53,984 nucleotides of DNA from Candidatus Nitrosocaldus tengchongensis (GCA_013538675.1 JACAFJ010000007.1:1-53984); one strand, 5' to 3'. Positions 16,586-28,831 are shown, counted from the stretch's first letter. Notes: generated by a model not told the origin, from the sequence alone. Numbers and translations: made by a program.

Positions 16586-17493
16586 TGATGGTGCTCATGA
16601 TGCTCATGCTCTCCTCTATGTATATGCATATGTTTATGCCTTACAACACTTCCATGTGAGTGTCTATGATATACTCTATGCAATAATGTGTAGAGCGATA
16701 CTACAGCAAATACACCAGCACCAAACAGCACTATAGTTGCACCAGAGGCAGAGTCAAAGAGAAAACTCAGATACATGCCTACAAATGCTGTTATAGCACC
16801 GATTACTGTAGATAACATGATCAGTTTGGTGAAATTGTTTGTTAGCAATCTAGCAGAGATTGCAGGAGCAACTATAGCTGCTGCAAGTAGTGTAACACCT
16901 ATTGCATTCATTGATGCTATTACAACTATTGCAAGGAGTATAGAGAATGTAAGATCTACAGCATCTGTCCTTACCCCATAGACCTTTGCAGTCTCCCTAT
17001 CAAATATTGTGAATAGCATCATCCTGTTAAGGAGTAGAAAGAATGCAAGTACTACGATAGAGACTACTGCTATTGCAAGCATATCAAGATAAGTTATGCC
17101 AAGGATGTTGCCAAAGAGTAGTGCCTCAAAGTTCCTAGTGAAGCTTCTAGTGCTACTTAACAGGAATATGCCTATTGCAAATCCTGCTGTACTTATAACA
17201 CCTATAGCAGCATCTGCCTTAACCTTACCACTTCTGCTAACTCTGTTTATAACAATACTTGAGATCAACCCCCATAGCATTGCACCAATGTACATGTTGA
17301 TACTCAGCATATGGCTTACTACAGCACCACCAAATACTGCATGTGAGAGTCCATGGCCTATGTAACTCATACCCCTCAGCACTATATACACTCCAAGTAA
17401 GCCATTAACCCCTCCTACAAGTATAGCAACTATCATGCCTCTGATGAAGAACTCGTATTGAAATGGTTGGAGTAATGTATTAGGTTCTATCAT
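16582..17493 (-). CDS. Metal ABC transporter permease (ZnuB/MntB/TroC type)
   Basis: The 303-residue protein has about eight hydrophobic helices of the ABC-3 permease family, including GVNGLLGVYIVLRGMSYIGH near the start and MNAIGVTLLAAAIVAPA near the middle. The C-terminus is a His-rich tail (HSHGSV, HKHMHIHRGEHEHHEHHH) that can bind transition metals in the cytoplasm. It is the last gene of the importer operon, 35 bases after the ATPase gene. Its stop lies in a (TAAC)n run. Metal specificity cannot be read from the permease. Confidence 0.92.
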   Translation of the reverse strand: MIEPNTLLQPFQYEFFIRGMIVAILVGGVNGLLGVYIVLRGMSYIGHGLSHAVFGGAVVSHMLSINMYIGAMLWGLISSIVINRVSRSGKVKADAAIGVISTAGFAIGIFLLSSTRSFTRNFEALLFGNILGITYLDMLAIAVVSIVVLAFFLLLNRMMLFTIFDRETAKVYGVRTDAVDLTFSILLAIVVIASMNAIGVTLLAAAIVAPAISARLLTNNFTKLIMLSTVIGAITAFVGMYLSFLFDSASGATIVLFGAGVFAVVSLYTLLHRVYHRHSHGSVVRHKHMHIHRGEHEHHEHHH

Positions 17494-17528
17494 ACCTTAC
17501 TTGACCTCATTCATTATTACTATCATCA

Positions 17529-18290
17529 TCATACTACACTCATAGAATCTATCAAGCCATATATCCTTAGCAGGTTATCCTGTGTAAGTATATCCTTAGC
17601 ATCTCCATCTGCCAGTATACGCTTATTAAGGCATACTACTCTTGGAAGGTTCAATGCAACACCTCTTATATCGTGTGTGCTAAGTATTATGGTTACCCCT
17701 TCCTCTCTACTCAGTTCATACAGTATCCTCAATATATCATCTCTAGTGCTTGGATCTGCACCAGTTGTTGGCTCATCCAATAGCATCAACTCTGGTCCAT
17801 GTACTATAGCCCTTGCAAGGAAGACCCTCTTCTGCTCTCCTCCAGAGAGCTCCCTTATCTGCCTCTTCACCTTACTACTCATACCAAGGTCTTCAAGTAC
17901 CTTATGCACCCTCTCTCTAACATACCTGCTAGACCATGGCATAACTCCAGATCTATTCCATAAGCCCAGTGCTACAACCTCCTCCACAGTTATAGGAAAG
18001 TCCCAGTCTATGCTCTCTACCTGTGGCATGTAGCCTATAACAGGTTTATTACTTCTTCCTCTTCTTCTATTGCCAAAGTCTATTGAACCAGACGATGGTC
18101 TTATCAGCCCTGCTATAATCTTGAGCAATGTACTCTTACCAGAACCATTTGGACCTAACAGACCTATAACCTCTCCCTTCCTTACGTTTAGATCTATCCT
18201 CTCGAGTACTGGTATACTGGTATAACCATAGGTGATATCTTTAATGCTTACTGCTATCTCAGCAGTGTCACAATCATCATCTCTATTCAT
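17529..18290 (-). CDS. Metal ABC transporter ATP-binding protein (ZnuC/MntA type)
   Basis: A 253-residue ABC ATPase with Walker A GPNGSGKST, Q-loop YMPQVESIDWDFPITVEE, signature LSGGEQKRVFLARA, Walker B LMLLDEPTTGAD and the switch histidine in LSTHD. The Q-loop sequence SIDWDFP is characteristic of manganese/zinc importers. It powers the importer with the genes on both sides; 9 bases separate it from the binding-protein gene. It acts on the inner face of the membrane. Confidence 0.95.
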   Translation of the reverse strand: MNRDDDCDTAEIAVSIKDITYGYTSIPVLERIDLNVRKGEVIGLLGPNGSGKSTLLKIIAGLIRPSSGSIDFGNRRRGRSNKPVIGYMPQVESIDWDFPITVEEVVALGLWNRSGVMPWSSRYVRERVHKVLEDLGMSSKVKRQIRELSGGEQKRVFLARAIVHGPELMLLDEPTTGADPSTRDDILRILYELSREEGVTIILSTHDIRGVALNLPRVVCLNKRILADGDAKDILTQDNLLRIYGLIDSMSVV

Positions 18291-18299
18291 ACCATAACC

Positions 18300-19319
18300 T
18301 CAACCATTACACACATTCCTTGGATCTATACCCTGCAATGCATCTATATTACCTCCCAATGGCACTATCATGTTATGCATATTATAAAGCATCATACCAA
18401 TGTATGTATGCTCTGGATCCCCTTCTTTACCTGGGAGTACATCATCTGCTAGAGTCTCAACAATCTCAACATTAGCCTCTCTTGCTATCTGCTCTACCAC
18501 CTTGGTTGGAAATACCTCCGATGCAAATATCGCTGGAACCTTCTCTTCCCTTATCTGCTCTATTATCCTTGCAACATCTTGAGGAGTAGGCTCTCCAAAG
18601 TCTGATGGTTGCACTGCCCCTATAACCTTCACCCCATATCGTTCAGCAAAGTATGCCCATGAGTCATGGTATGTTAGCAACTTTCTATTGCCTTCTGGTA
18701 TTGTATGTACTGCTCGTATTATACCCTCATCCAATGCCCTTAACCTTGCTATATAGTGTTCAGCATTGCTAGCATAGTACGATGCATTCTCTGGCTCCAA
18801 CTCTATCATCTTATCCCTTATGAGTTCAACATACCTTACGACATACGCAACATTAAGCCAGAGATGTGGGTTTGGATCTCCCTTCTCTTTAGGGAATGAG
18901 AAGTCGAATATCCATTCTTGAGGGGTTATTGTGTTATCAGCAAGTTTGAGTAACTGTATCCTTGGATTATCTTCTCTTGCTGCCTCTACTATCCTCTCAA
19001 ATGGTACCTCTAGGTTAAGACCATTTATGATTACCAGATCTGCACTCCTTATCCTTATAGCATCTGAAGGAGTAGGCTCAAATGTATGCGAGTCTACACC
19101 TTCTGGCACAATACCTATGAGATCTACCTTATCGCACACAACATTCTTAACTATATTAGTTATAGGGGCTACAGATGTTATAACGATAAGTTTATCATTA
19201 TTATTAGAGACAGCGCTCCCACCATTATCAGCAGGAGGAATGCTCATTACACCTACCATTATGATTAATGCAATGGCTATTGGTATGCCTATCCCTACAG
19301 CTAGCAATAGTATTCTCAT
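18300..19319 (-). CDS. Metal ABC transporter substrate-binding protein (TroA/ZnuA family)
   Basis: An N-terminal hydrophobic segment (about 2-24) anchors or exports the protein. The cluster A-1 binding fold shows its metal ligands: His in GVDSHTFEPTP, His in GDPNPHLWLNV, His in YHDSWAYF and the acidic residue in ASEVFPTK. There is no His-rich loop, which ZnuA proteins often have, so manganese, nickel or zinc are all possible. The ATG at 19319 is preferred to the GTG at 19325. It is the first gene of the importer operon, and transcription starts from a box linked to a NikR-like operator. Confidence 0.9.
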   Translation of the reverse strand: MRILLLAVGIGIPIAIALIIMVGVMSIPPADNGGSAVSNNNDKLIVITSVAPITNIVKNVVCDKVDLIGIVPEGVDSHTFEPTPSDAIRIRSADLVIINGLNLEVPFERIVEAAREDNPRIQLLKLADNTITPQEWIFDFSFPKEKGDPNPHLWLNVAYVVRYVELIRDKMIELEPENASYYASNAEHYIARLRALDEGIIRAVHTIPEGNRKLLTYHDSWAYFAERYGVKVIGAVQPSDFGEPTPQDVARIIEQIREEKVPAIFASEVFPTKVVEQIAREANVEIVETLADDVLPGKEGDPEHTYIGMMLYNMHNMIVPLGGNIDALQGIDPRNVCNG

Positions 19320-19394
19320 AGACACCTTGATGTTATCCTAGTATTAAAATTTTATTAATTAGTAATACTGAATCAGTCGACATCGACTAAAAGG

Positions 19395-19433
19395 GTATTA
19401 CTGATCTGACATCTGGTAATACTACTATAAAAA
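19395..19433 (-). promoter_or_regulatory. NikR-like operator and TATA box of the metal importer operon
   Basis: GTATTA (19395-19400), 16 bases, then TAATAC (19417-19422) form an inverted repeat with exactly the GTATGA-N16-TCATAC geometry of bacterial NikR operators. On the minus strand a TTTTTATAG box (about 19425-19433) lies directly upstream, so the palindrome covers the expected transcription start. A third copy, AGTAATAC, is at 19361-19368. A regulator with all four NikR ligands is encoded 3 kb away. Confidence 0.72.
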
Positions 19434-19456
19434 AGAATGATAATATAATAAAATGA

Positions 19457-20884
19457 TTATAGAGTATGGTGCTTTCTTGCTATATTACGTGCTAGTAGAG
19501 ATGCACCAAACATTGCGCTGACCAGTGCTATAAGAGCATAACCTGGAAACTCTGGCACTACATTGAGCCCAAAGACTACTCTATCATCATCGTCGTTTAT
19601 ATTAAGCATGACTGCATAGGAACCTCCCTCTACTATCTTGTATTCAAGTTCTTCCTTCCCATTAGATACTAAATCCTCTGCAACTATCCTGTTCTGATCG
19701 TATATCAAAAGTTTGTAAGGCAGATTGATAGGCTCGTTAGTTGCTGCATCATATATCTTTATCCTGAATACTGTAGGCTCATCTATGTTAGGTTGCACTG
19801 GAGCATACCTTATCTCTGCAACATACTTACCCTTCTCGCTCTTGAGTACCATAGCCTCTGCCCATTGTTTCTCTACATCCTTCTCTTCGCCCTTCTCCTC
19901 TTGCATTGGCCTCTCTTCCATAAGTTTACCAACTACAAGAGTATAGATTACCTTATTCCTCTCATCCTCCTTTACCATCTCAGCCATCTTCACAAGCCTG
20001 CTCTTAACTATCATGTAGTGCACAACTATATAGCCTTCAGCAGCCCTGTCTACAAATACGCTAGCATCTATCCCATTTATATATCCCTTCATCTCCCTGT
20101 TTATCCAGTCTGGGAACTCATCCTTTGGGATGTAGTACTCAAAGTGTAGCAGTGGTATATCCTTCACAAAGTCAGTTGTCCAGTTGAAGTCTGATACACT
20201 CTCAACTATTATATTACCATCAGCATCAGTATGCATCTTAAGATCCTTTATAGTATCAAAGTATGATATGTACTCCATCTTCCTGCTCATTCCATTGTAC
20301 TCTACATCCCATGCTCCCTGTTCAGAGATGGTCAGATATGATACATATCTTACTGGCTCATTAAGGAACCCATCACCTATGCCTACAAGGTCTATGTTGA
20401 ATACGTACAGACCTGCATCTACAAGTACTGGTCCGTGCACTGTGATATCCTTGCCATCCTCAGTACGCATATAGCCCATGTTGGGCATAGTCTCTCCTTC
20501 GATGATAACCTCCTTCATCTCTGGATCTGGCTTGAAGATTATCTTTAGAGTATCTTGATCTGGCATTATGTGGAACCTATCCTTAAGCTGTGGCTCATCT
20601 GTGCCAAACTTTGTGATTGCTATATCATACACTATAGTGCCTGCTATAATCTCGTTTGTATTAACATCTATAGCCTTCATCGTGAATGTCATATCAACCA
20701 ACTCTCCTACCTTCCTTAACTCTGGCTCGAGTCTCAGATCTAGAGAGATGGATCTGCCATTGACATCCTTTGGACCTATAGTCTCCTTGCCCATACCATG
20801 GCCATGTACCTGTATCACTGGCATAGTTACTATAACACTTGCTACAAGCATAGCGACAAGTAGCATAGAGACTCTCTTCATCAT
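19457..20884 (-). CDS. Secreted protein with PEF-CTERM-like anchor
   Basis: The 475 residues start with a signal peptide (MKRVSMLLVAMLVASVIVTM) and end with VVPEFPGYALIALVSAMFGA followed by a basic tail, the pattern of archaeal PEF-CTERM sorting signals that are processed by an archaeosortase. The body is beta-rich, with two apparent Ig-like segments (DVNTNEIIAGTIVYDIAITK and DAATNEPINLPYKLLIYDQN). It may be a cell-surface or matrix protein. It shares its C-terminal sorting layout, but not the C-x-x-H-x-M repeat, with the next two genes. Confidence 0.75.
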   Translation of the reverse strand: MMKRVSMLLVAMLVASVIVTMPVIQVHGHGMGKETIGPKDVNGRSISLDLRLEPELRKVGELVDMTFTMKAIDVNTNEIIAGTIVYDIAITKFGTDEPQLKDRFHIMPDQDTLKIIFKPDPEMKEVIIEGETMPNMGYMRTEDGKDITVHGPVLVDAGLYVFNIDLVGIGDGFLNEPVRYVSYLTISEQGAWDVEYNGMSRKMEYISYFDTIKDLKMHTDADGNIIVESVSDFNWTTDFVKDIPLLHFEYYIPKDEFPDWINREMKGYINGIDASVFVDRAAEGYIVVHYMIVKSRLVKMAEMVKEDERNKVIYTLVVGKLMEERPMQEEKGEEKDVEKQWAEAMVLKSEKGKYVAEIRYAPVQPNIDEPTVFRIKIYDAATNEPINLPYKLLIYDQNRIVAEDLVSNGKEELEYKIVEGGSYAVMLNINDDDDRVVFGLNVVPEFPGYALIALVSAMFGASLLARNIARKHHTL

Positions 20885-21055
20885 ATATTATCTACTCCAA
20901 TTGATGTTTAAGGTTTATGGTACAGAGATAGAACAAGTTATTGATAGACCATCCAGGTAGGTTTACACTGCACTGCACTAACTTAAGCAACTAACTAAAA
21001 GGGTTTCTATGAATGTTGTGAGATGATAACAAAAAAATGTAAAGGGTTTTTGATT

Positions 21056-22153
21056 CTACTGCTGCTCTACTACTCCTCTTCTGCTGATACTCCTCGTGTA
21101 AAGGATGAATGAGCCTAGAGCTGCACCTATAAGCCCTATGCTGCCTATAACTACCTCTGGCACAACCATGAATCCAAGTACTGTAAAGTCTAGGCTATGG
21201 TAGCCATTTGTGCCATTATACATCTGACCCATTGGATGCCCACTGCATGCAAGTATGTCTAGATGTGTACCTGCTGGAAGATGTGGTACTGTTAGGGTTG
21301 CGTTAGCCTGTAGTTTGCCTGCTGTTGTTAGCCTCCCAGTACTTGGATCTACTGTACCTTCTACTAGCGTTGCTTCAACATCCTGATGGCTATCAACAAG
21401 GTTACCTGTGGAGTCTATCCATGCTAACCTTATAAGTCTCCAGCCACCAGGTCTGTCACCTTCGTTAAGATACACGTTCACTGTAACATTTATTGGTTCA
21501 CCTGGAAGCCCTTGGGTTGCAGATGGAATTATCTCTATCTCTCTATCTACCTCTGTATGGCATATGGATACTTGATACTTTGCAACTGTGTAGTTCATAT
21601 CCATTGAACCACCACTAGGCATGGGGTGTGCAAAGCATGCTACGAGCCATATCTCTTCTCCTGGAAGGAGGTTATCTACAGTTATGTTTGGTACAGGGAA
21701 CTGGTTCACAGTTCTAGTGCCTATGCCTCCTGACCATGTTGTTATCAGTGCATTGTTTGGCGTTGGTCTTGGGGTTACAGGAGTGAGGCTAGAATCATCT
21801 GCAGGGTTGTACCATATCCCGCCAGTTGCATCTGCTATCCAACTATCTGTTGATGGTCTATACCATGCGAATGTAACGTAACTGTACATGAACTCGAATA
21901 TGTTCTGTGGTAGTGCTCCTCCAGATTTGTTGTAGTCTGCAGTAACTGTAGCATTTGTCTTATCTCCAGGGAGCCCGCCTGCAGGATGCAGATCTAGGCT
22001 TATGAATACGTCATTGAATGTTCCACAGATATTACCTAGTTCGTCGCTAGGACTTACATCGTGGTCATAACCATTATGATCCGTATCTGCAAATACACCT
22101 GCAAATCCTCCAAGCATGAGTACTGCTATCATTGCTAGAGCCTTGGACTGCAT
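21056..22153 (-). CDS. Secreted two-repeat protein with C-x-x-H-x-M motifs and membrane anchor
   Basis: From ATG 22153 the product has 365 residues; a GTTTTAATAG box about 24 bases upstream favours it over an ATG 48 bases earlier. A signal peptide is followed by two copies of a domain. Each begins near a lone Cys (GNICGTF, VSICHTE), has a G-LPG-turn (GGLPGDKTN, QGLPGEPIN) and a W-rich strand, and ends in ACFAHPMP or ACSGHPMG. The end, VVPEVVIGSIGLIGAALGSF then RSISRR, resembles a PEF-CTERM anchor. It is divergent from the large paralog. The C-x-x-H-x-M residues could bind copper, or the paired cysteines could form a disulfide. Confidence 0.72.
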   Translation of the reverse strand: MQSKALAMIAVLMLGGFAGVFADTDHNGYDHDVSPSDELGNICGTFNDVFISLDLHPAGGLPGDKTNATVTADYNKSGGALPQNIFEFMYSYVTFAWYRPSTDSWIADATGGIWYNPADDSSLTPVTPRPTPNNALITTWSGGIGTRTVNQFPVPNITVDNLLPGEEIWLVACFAHPMPSGGSMDMNYTVAKYQVSICHTEVDREIEIIPSATQGLPGEPINVTVNVYLNEGDRPGGWRLIRLAWIDSTGNLVDSHQDVEATLVEGTVDPSTGRLTTAGKLQANATLTVPHLPAGTHLDILACSGHPMGQMYNGTNGYHSLDFTVLGFMVVPEVVIGSIGLIGAALGSFILYTRSISRRGVVEQQ

Positions 22154-22399
22154 TACATCTCTTATCACACCAAATCTATTAAAACATTCTGGTACAATCA
22201 TGAAAAATATGAAATAATTCTATAACATAGTTCTAGTACAAGATTCTAATAGATAACTATAAGAGATAGCGCATAAACATATTTAATTTATATCTTCTAT
22301 TCTAATATCAGTTCAAGAATCAAGAGATAATAACATGATTTACAGTTTCGATAGTTGTACCATAATAGATTATATTTATTAGCTGGAGAAGAGAATGTT

Positions 22400-25621
<3,222 letters not shown>

Positions 25622-26543
25622 TTATGCTCTTGATATAACAACAACCTCTTCTCTCTATACAAGTGATGTACCAACAATCTACAATCAAATATTCGGGTTA
25701 ATATTTATACATATCAAAGATTGGAAAAGAAGATAAGAGATGTGCTCTAGATGGAAGCCTATATACACCAACTAGCATACATTATTTATTAGATTTGGTT
25801 TTGTACGTATACTAGATAACGACATGAGAATAAGTAATATGAGCAGATATTTTAGCATTATATGCTTCATACAGGTCTAGATACTTCTGAATATGCTAAA
25901 TTAGAGCAGATATATACATAACTATAAGATGTGATTAATTAGCAACGTATCATGTATTTATATGCTTTAAATCTACTAAATTTTAATACTATAATTGTTC
26001 AAGATATTGCCATATATGTTAGATAGAATCAGCATGCTGTAAAGTAGTATATAAATAGTGCCACGTTGATGCTATGCTTTTACCATTGTTAGCAAGAACG
26101 CACGATTATTTTAGTTAATGGACCTTTATTCACTTAATTATTTTGGTTGACCTTTATAGCTCTCTTAGAAATTAGAAGGATATTATTATATGGTTGATAG
26201 ATTACATATGGTTCCGTTGTTGCATGCTCTAGGAGCTCATTGATAAGCATGTGATGCAGCATTCCATCTAAATTTATGATCTATTAAAGGCTCTTAATGA
26301 GAAAGAGATGTAGTAGTAGATCTGCCTAGAAGAAGAATACAAATCAGATTAATGAAAGGATAGAAGCTTAGACCTTAGGGATAAGAGCGATAAAGAACTG
26401 CTCTTAATGGTAAGGGGAGAGATCCAAAGGATAAAAGAGATAATAGAGGAGTTAAAGACTAGTACTACTATTGCTATTGCTATTGCTACTGTTGTTATTC
26501 ATTCCCCATATAGATGATGGTTGGATGCGTCGAAACGAGGAGA
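25622..26543. other. Long AT-rich gap without a convincing gene
   Basis: About 920 bases carry no substantial open frame. A good TATA box (GTATATAAATAG, about 26047-26058) is present but no clear transcript is evident downstream. Near the right end 26407-26517 encodes a 36-residue frame with a coiled-coil-like start (MVRGEIQRIKEIIEEL). The in-frame codons before it also look coding-like (AGC TTA GAC CTT AGG), suggesting a decayed gene. CTTTAT-containing motifs GGACCTTTATTC and TGACCTTTATAG recur about 40 bases apart near 26120-26160. Confidence 0.45.
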
Positions 26544-26655
26544 TGGCGCCGGGAAGGGGATTCGAACCCCTGCGAGCCTTGCGGCTCACCGGCTCTCAAG
26601 GCCGGCGCATTAGTCCACTCTGCCCTCAGGCGATCGATGATATATGAATCCCGGC
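26544..26655 (-). tRNA. tRNA-Ser(UGA), with a probable intron before the D-arm
   Basis: Class II tRNA. The acceptor stem is GCCGGGA (26655-26649) with TCCCGGC, discriminator G, and an encoded CCA. The anticodon stem CCGGC/GCCGG carries the loop CUUGAGA (UGA, serine), a long variable arm GAGCC-GCAA-GGCTC follows, and the T-arm is AGGGG-TTCGAAT-CCCCT. Between the first acceptor strand and the D-arm (GCA-GAGTGGACTAA-TGC) there are 25 bases in place of 2. Removing about 23 would give an 89-base tRNA with CCA, the normal size. The exact splice sites are unresolved. Confidence 0.9.
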
Positions 26656-26683
26656 AGACCGGCGCCTATAAGATTGGAGCGTA

Positions 26684-26696
26684 TATGATATATATA
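26684..26696 (-). promoter_or_regulatory. TATA-like box of tRNA-Ser
   Basis: TATATATCATATA on the minus strand lies about 30 bases before the mature 5' end. A start about 25 bases downstream gives a short leader that contains GGCGCCGG (26666-26659). Confidence 0.55.
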
Positions 26697-26732
26697 GTTA
26701 GTAATTCACAGGCAAGTTACCTACCTGCCTAT

Positions 26733-27791
26733 CTATCTATAATCATAGCTAGAAAGTAGTGCTCTAACAACGTTCACCCATGCATTGGCTAGGTTATCCC
26801 TGTTGTACCCTCCCCCTCCAAGTGCTATGATTCTTCCATTGCATTGCTCATGTGCTATCCTATGCAGTACGCTAGTGGCATAATAGTGCACATCACTACT
26901 ATAGCGCAGGTGTGTAAGAGGATCCCCTGCTATACCATCTGCACCACACTGCATTATGATCAGTTCTGGCCTAGCATCCTCCACAAACCTCTCAACACTC
27001 TTGAATGCATCCATGAACTCCTTGCTGGTTGAGTAAGGTTTGAGCGGTATATTCAGTTTGGTACCCTTTGCTTCACCCTTACCATCCTCATACTCAAACC
27101 CAGTCCCAGGGTAGAGGTATCTACCATCCTCATGTATATCTGCTATGAACAGCAATGGATCATCCTCAAACTCATAGTATACACCATCCCCATGATGGGC
27201 ATCTATATCAACATACGCTATCCTCTTGAGCCCATAGACCTTCCTTGCAAGCATAACTGCTATGCCTATATCGTTGAATACGCAGAAGCCTCCAGCAGAT
27301 CCTCTTCTGGCATGGTGTAGCCCTCCTATAGGGTTGAATGCATGCTCTACCCTTCCAGTAAGTACCATATCCAGTGCCCTTACAGTAGTACCAACAACGT
27401 AGCATGCTGCATCAAATACACCCTTGTATGCAGGAGTATCGCCATAATCAAGGTAGCCTACGCCGAACTGCGATGCCCTCTTCACGAACTCAACATATTC
27501 TCTTGTATGGAACTCAAGGAGTATCTGCTCATCTATGAGCAGGGGCTTCTCTACAACGATGGATGAGGAGTTGTAATCGTTACTTATGCTGCTATTGCTA
27601 CTGCTGCTACTACTAGCATAGTTGCTTCTATTGCTACTATTGCTGTTACTATTATTATTGTTGTTGTTTAGCATAGTTGCTGTGAACCTTGACCAGAAGG
27701 CATCTAGCCTATCACTTCCAAATGGGTGTGCATCTGCAAATCCGTACCTTGCTAGTTCCCTACCATACATTACCGCTACCTTGCATAGCAT
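26733..27791 (-). CDS. Histone deacetylase / AcuC family deacetylase
   Basis: The catalytic fold of class I/II HDACs is clear. GGLHHARRGSAGGFCVFND gives the charge-relay His pair, YVDIDAHHGDG gives the zinc Asp/His, and FIADIHEDG, YPGTGF and MQCGADGIAGDPL give the rest. The family removes acyl groups from lysines or small amines; the substrate here is unknown (protein acetylation or polyamine-like compounds). Near residues 40-76 the protein carries a long Asn/Ser tract (NNNNNNSNSNSS and SSSSSSNSSISNDYNSSS) not seen in typical family members. The stop is in a TAGATAGATAGG repeat. It converges on the tRNA-Ser region. Confidence 0.9.
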   Translation of the reverse strand: MLCKVAVMYGRELARYGFADAHPFGSDRLDAFWSRFTATMLNNNNNNSNSNSSNRSNYASSSSSSNSSISNDYNSSSIVVEKPLLIDEQILLEFHTREYVEFVKRASQFGVGYLDYGDTPAYKGVFDAACYVVGTTVRALDMVLTGRVEHAFNPIGGLHHARRGSAGGFCVFNDIGIAVMLARKVYGLKRIAYVDIDAHHGDGVYYEFEDDPLLFIADIHEDGRYLYPGTGFEYEDGKGEAKGTKLNIPLKPYSTSKEFMDAFKSVERFVEDARPELIIMQCGADGIAGDPLTHLRYSSDVHYYATSVLHRIAHEQCNGRIIALGGGGYNRDNLANAWVNVVRALLSSYDYR

Positions 27792-27929
27792 ATACCTTCA
27801 CCCTTCTACCATCGATCACTCTAATGATAGGTTTATTAACCAACCCATTATTAATCATAGCGTGGCCTTGCCTTGTATGTATCATTACTACTAAGAGCAA
27901 ATTTATATTTTGTATGCATCTAATACTGT

Positions 27930-28208
27930 ATGATGGTTGAGCTAAGGGCGAAGTCAGTTGCAGTACTGATACCCCTAGAGAAGGTTACATCATGCCTACT
28001 AGAGCTAGGGTTTATCCTGGAGCAGGATGCATTGATAGTTAGCGATGGCAGATTCTGGAGGAAGATGCTCTTCATAAAGGGGGTTGAGTGCATAAGCGTA
28101 TCTGAGGAGGTAGGCGATGCATACCCTAGAGACCCAGTGATAAGCATGTATGCTACTGATTATACCATAGGCAGGATAGGCGAGGTGCTGAGACTTGGCA
28201 GTATATGA
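27930..28208 (+). CDS. Hypothetical protein of 92 residues
   Basis: I do not recognise it. It is compact and mixed alpha/beta, with ELRAKSVAVLIPLEKVTS, LELGFILEQDALIVSD and EVGDAYPRDPVISMYA. An AAATTTATATTTTG box lies about 25 bases before ATG 27930/27933, fitting a leaderless transcript. Its stop overlaps the start of the next gene by 14 bases, so the two are translated together. Neighbours (HDAC-like protein, ferredoxin) do not reveal a role. Confidence 0.55.
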   Translation: MMVELRAKSVAVLIPLEKVTSCLLELGFILEQDALIVSDGRFWRKMLFIKGVECISVSEEVGDAYPRDPVISMYATDYTIGRIGEVLRLGSI

Positions 28209-28803
28209 GTGCAATGAGCAGCAGTTCATAGAGAATATAGTTAGACTCTTGAATACTCTTAGCGACAACAGGTTGATAGTTAATAGAAGGGTAATGCTAT
28301 GCGATGACCATAAGTATGGCCCTTCAATACTGCCAGAGCAGGAGTTTGCAAAGTATGCAGGTATAATGGAGAGGAAGGGTGTAAAGAGGAGCGTTTATGC
28401 AAAGATACCATTCATAGATGAGTTCCATAACAGGTTCTATGATGCTGAAGAGATACTACACTCATCCAGTAGTCTAAGCACTCCTAGGCTATCAATACCA
28501 TACTACAGAGTTGAGTACTCATTCTCGCTATGGGGCAACTCATACATCTACACGTTCGATGTGCTCTTTGAGCCAGAGGTTGTAATAGAGAAGAGTAGGT
28601 TACCTACAGGTAGGATGAGGAGAAGGATAGGGATAGGCTCATCATCATCACCCAGCAGTAGCAATAATAATATATTGATTCATATACTAAGATTCAATCA
28701 ACCAGATGAGAGGATGTTCAACATAAACATACCAACGCAGGTTGTCGTGCTAGATGTTAAGAGGATGATAAGGACTATAGGCATTGATAATGAAAAAATT
28801 TGA
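28195..28803 (+). CDS. Hypothetical protein of about 200 residues
   Basis: No known family is recognised. The reading frame begins with TTG (28195) and has no good ATG before residue 34, so the start is uncertain. The central part has aromatic beta strands (VEYSFSLWGNSYIYTFDVLF), and a Ser/Asn run (GSSSSPSSSNNN) interrupts it near residue 155. The C-terminal IPTQVVVLDVKRMIRTIGI resembles a strand-helix unit. It overlaps the upstream 92-residue gene and is probably its partner. Confidence 0.5.
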   Translation: MAVYECNEQQFIENIVRLLNTLSDNRLIVNRRVMLCDDHKYGPSILPEQEFAKYAGIMERKGVKRSVYAKIPFIDEFHNRFYDAEEILHSSSSLSTPRLSIPYYRVEYSFSLWGNSYIYTFDVLFEPEVVIEKSRLPTGRMRRRIGIGSSSSPSSSNNNILIHILRFNQPDERMFNINIPTQVVVLDVKRMIRTIGIDNEKI

Positions 28804-28817
28804 AATGGCTACTACTC

Positions 28818-28831
28818 ATTAATTAATTAAT
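28818..28831. repeat. ATTA tetranucleotide run at the ferredoxin stop codon
   Basis: The sense strand reads ATTAATTAATTAAT, overlapping the TAA stop and giving TAA in other frames. Confidence 0.75.

Noticed and set aside
26544-26666. Acceptor stem GCGCCGG-CCGGCGC for tRNA-Ser
   Set aside because: It leaves two unpaired bases between the T-stem and acceptor and no serine-type discriminator; GCCGGGA with TCCCGGC, discriminator G and CCA fits fully. The alternative is kept only as a leader interaction.
26514-26759. A plus-strand frame over tRNA-Ser
   Set aside because: It reads through a tRNA gene on the opposite strand.
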